The translations under genes were made by a program, and so were the position numbers. Shown one piece after another: positions 14,859 to 14,926 of a stretch of 14,926 nucleotides of DNA. The DNA is from Cryomorphaceae bacterium (lineage in GTDB: Bacteria > Bacteroidota > Bacteroidia > Flavobacteriales > Schleiferiaceae), in contig DMQR01000004.1 in the NCBI GenBank assembly GCA_003455605.1, forward strand, positions 1 through 14,926, read 5' to 3'. The notes under the pieces are model-generated. The model was not told where the DNA came from and did no database searches. It was given only the letters and a program-made list of their open reading frames with translations. Each line of letters starts with the position of its first letter. Position 1 is the stretch's first letter.

Positions 14859-14926
14859 AATAGTAAGGTGGTTTGTTCATTACAAAATGATAAAGAGGAA
14901 TCCAAAGCAAGATTCGCAAGACATTA
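14859..14926. other. Upstream region of the interrupted HTH gene, to window end
   Basis: AT-rich sequence without a supported gene. On the minus strand a TCATTTTG lies about 20-30 bp upstream of the ATG, with a TTG 17 bp further up, which could be a weak Bacteroidota-type promoter for the small HTH gene. No other structure is seen. Confidence 0.3.

Noticed and set aside
1..14926. CRISPR arrays, tRNA/rRNA genes, insertion sequences, toxin-antitoxin or phage-defence genes
   Set aside because: No regularly spaced repeats, cloverleaf-like sequences, transposases, integrases or terminal repeats were seen. The helicase-nuclease looks like a housekeeping AddA type rather than a defence gene.

Overview
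The window looks like ordinary chromosome from a member of the Bacteroidota, probably Flavobacteriales or a close relative. The evidence is the promoter style (TAnnTTTG-like -7 elements, no clear Shine-Dalgarno sequences), a Bacteroidota-type LpxH, DUF5777 and BAPKO_0422-like outer-membrane barrels, a small CxxCH cytochrome lipoprotein with an adjacent YceI protein, and very tight gene packing. The genus cannot be told from the sequence alone. No tRNA, rRNA, CRISPR array, insertion sequence or phage gene was seen.

Region 1 (1-1591, minus strand) is a manganese/metal homeostasis operon: a DtxR/MntR-type repressor (GTG start) overlaps by ATGA a TroA-like metal-binding lipoprotein that runs off the left edge. 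A 23-bp palindrome with a DtxR-box-like core lies just upstream of the repressor gene and covers its likely -7 element, so autorepression is likely. Diverging from it, region 2 (1592-2865, plus) carries lpxH (lipid A synthesis) overlapping a small outer-membrane barrel gene. A Mn-type superoxide dismutase (2886-3488, minus) converges on this pair. Repressor, metal-binding protein and Mn-type dismutase therefore lie within 3.5 kb.

Region 3 (3583-8442, plus) is a closely packed four-gene run: a large RecB/AddA-type helicase-nuclease, then a mono-heme cytochrome lipoprotein, a YceI-like secreted protein and a DUF5777 barrel. The last three look like an exported redox/lipid module. The helicase has no AddB partner beside it.

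Region 4 (8631-14623, minus) is a six-gene run with gaps or overlaps of -4 to 13 bases. In transcription order it holds an NtrY-like sensor histidine kinase, an enoyl-CoA hydratase, an alpha/beta hydrolase, a DUF819 membrane protein, an unknown two-helix membrane protein and a secreted M28 peptidase. A hairpin with a U-tract on the minus strand lies between regions 3 and 4 and probably ends this transcript. Upstream of the kinase is a small excisionase-type helix-turn-helix gene broken by one in-frame amber codon exactly where the family usually has Tyr.

Most of the window is recognisable household and envelope biology. The points most worth following are the metalloregulatory operator/promoter overlap, the amber-interrupted HTH gene and the cytochrome-YceI-DUF5777 cassette. 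I did not find a convincing new defence or mobile system.
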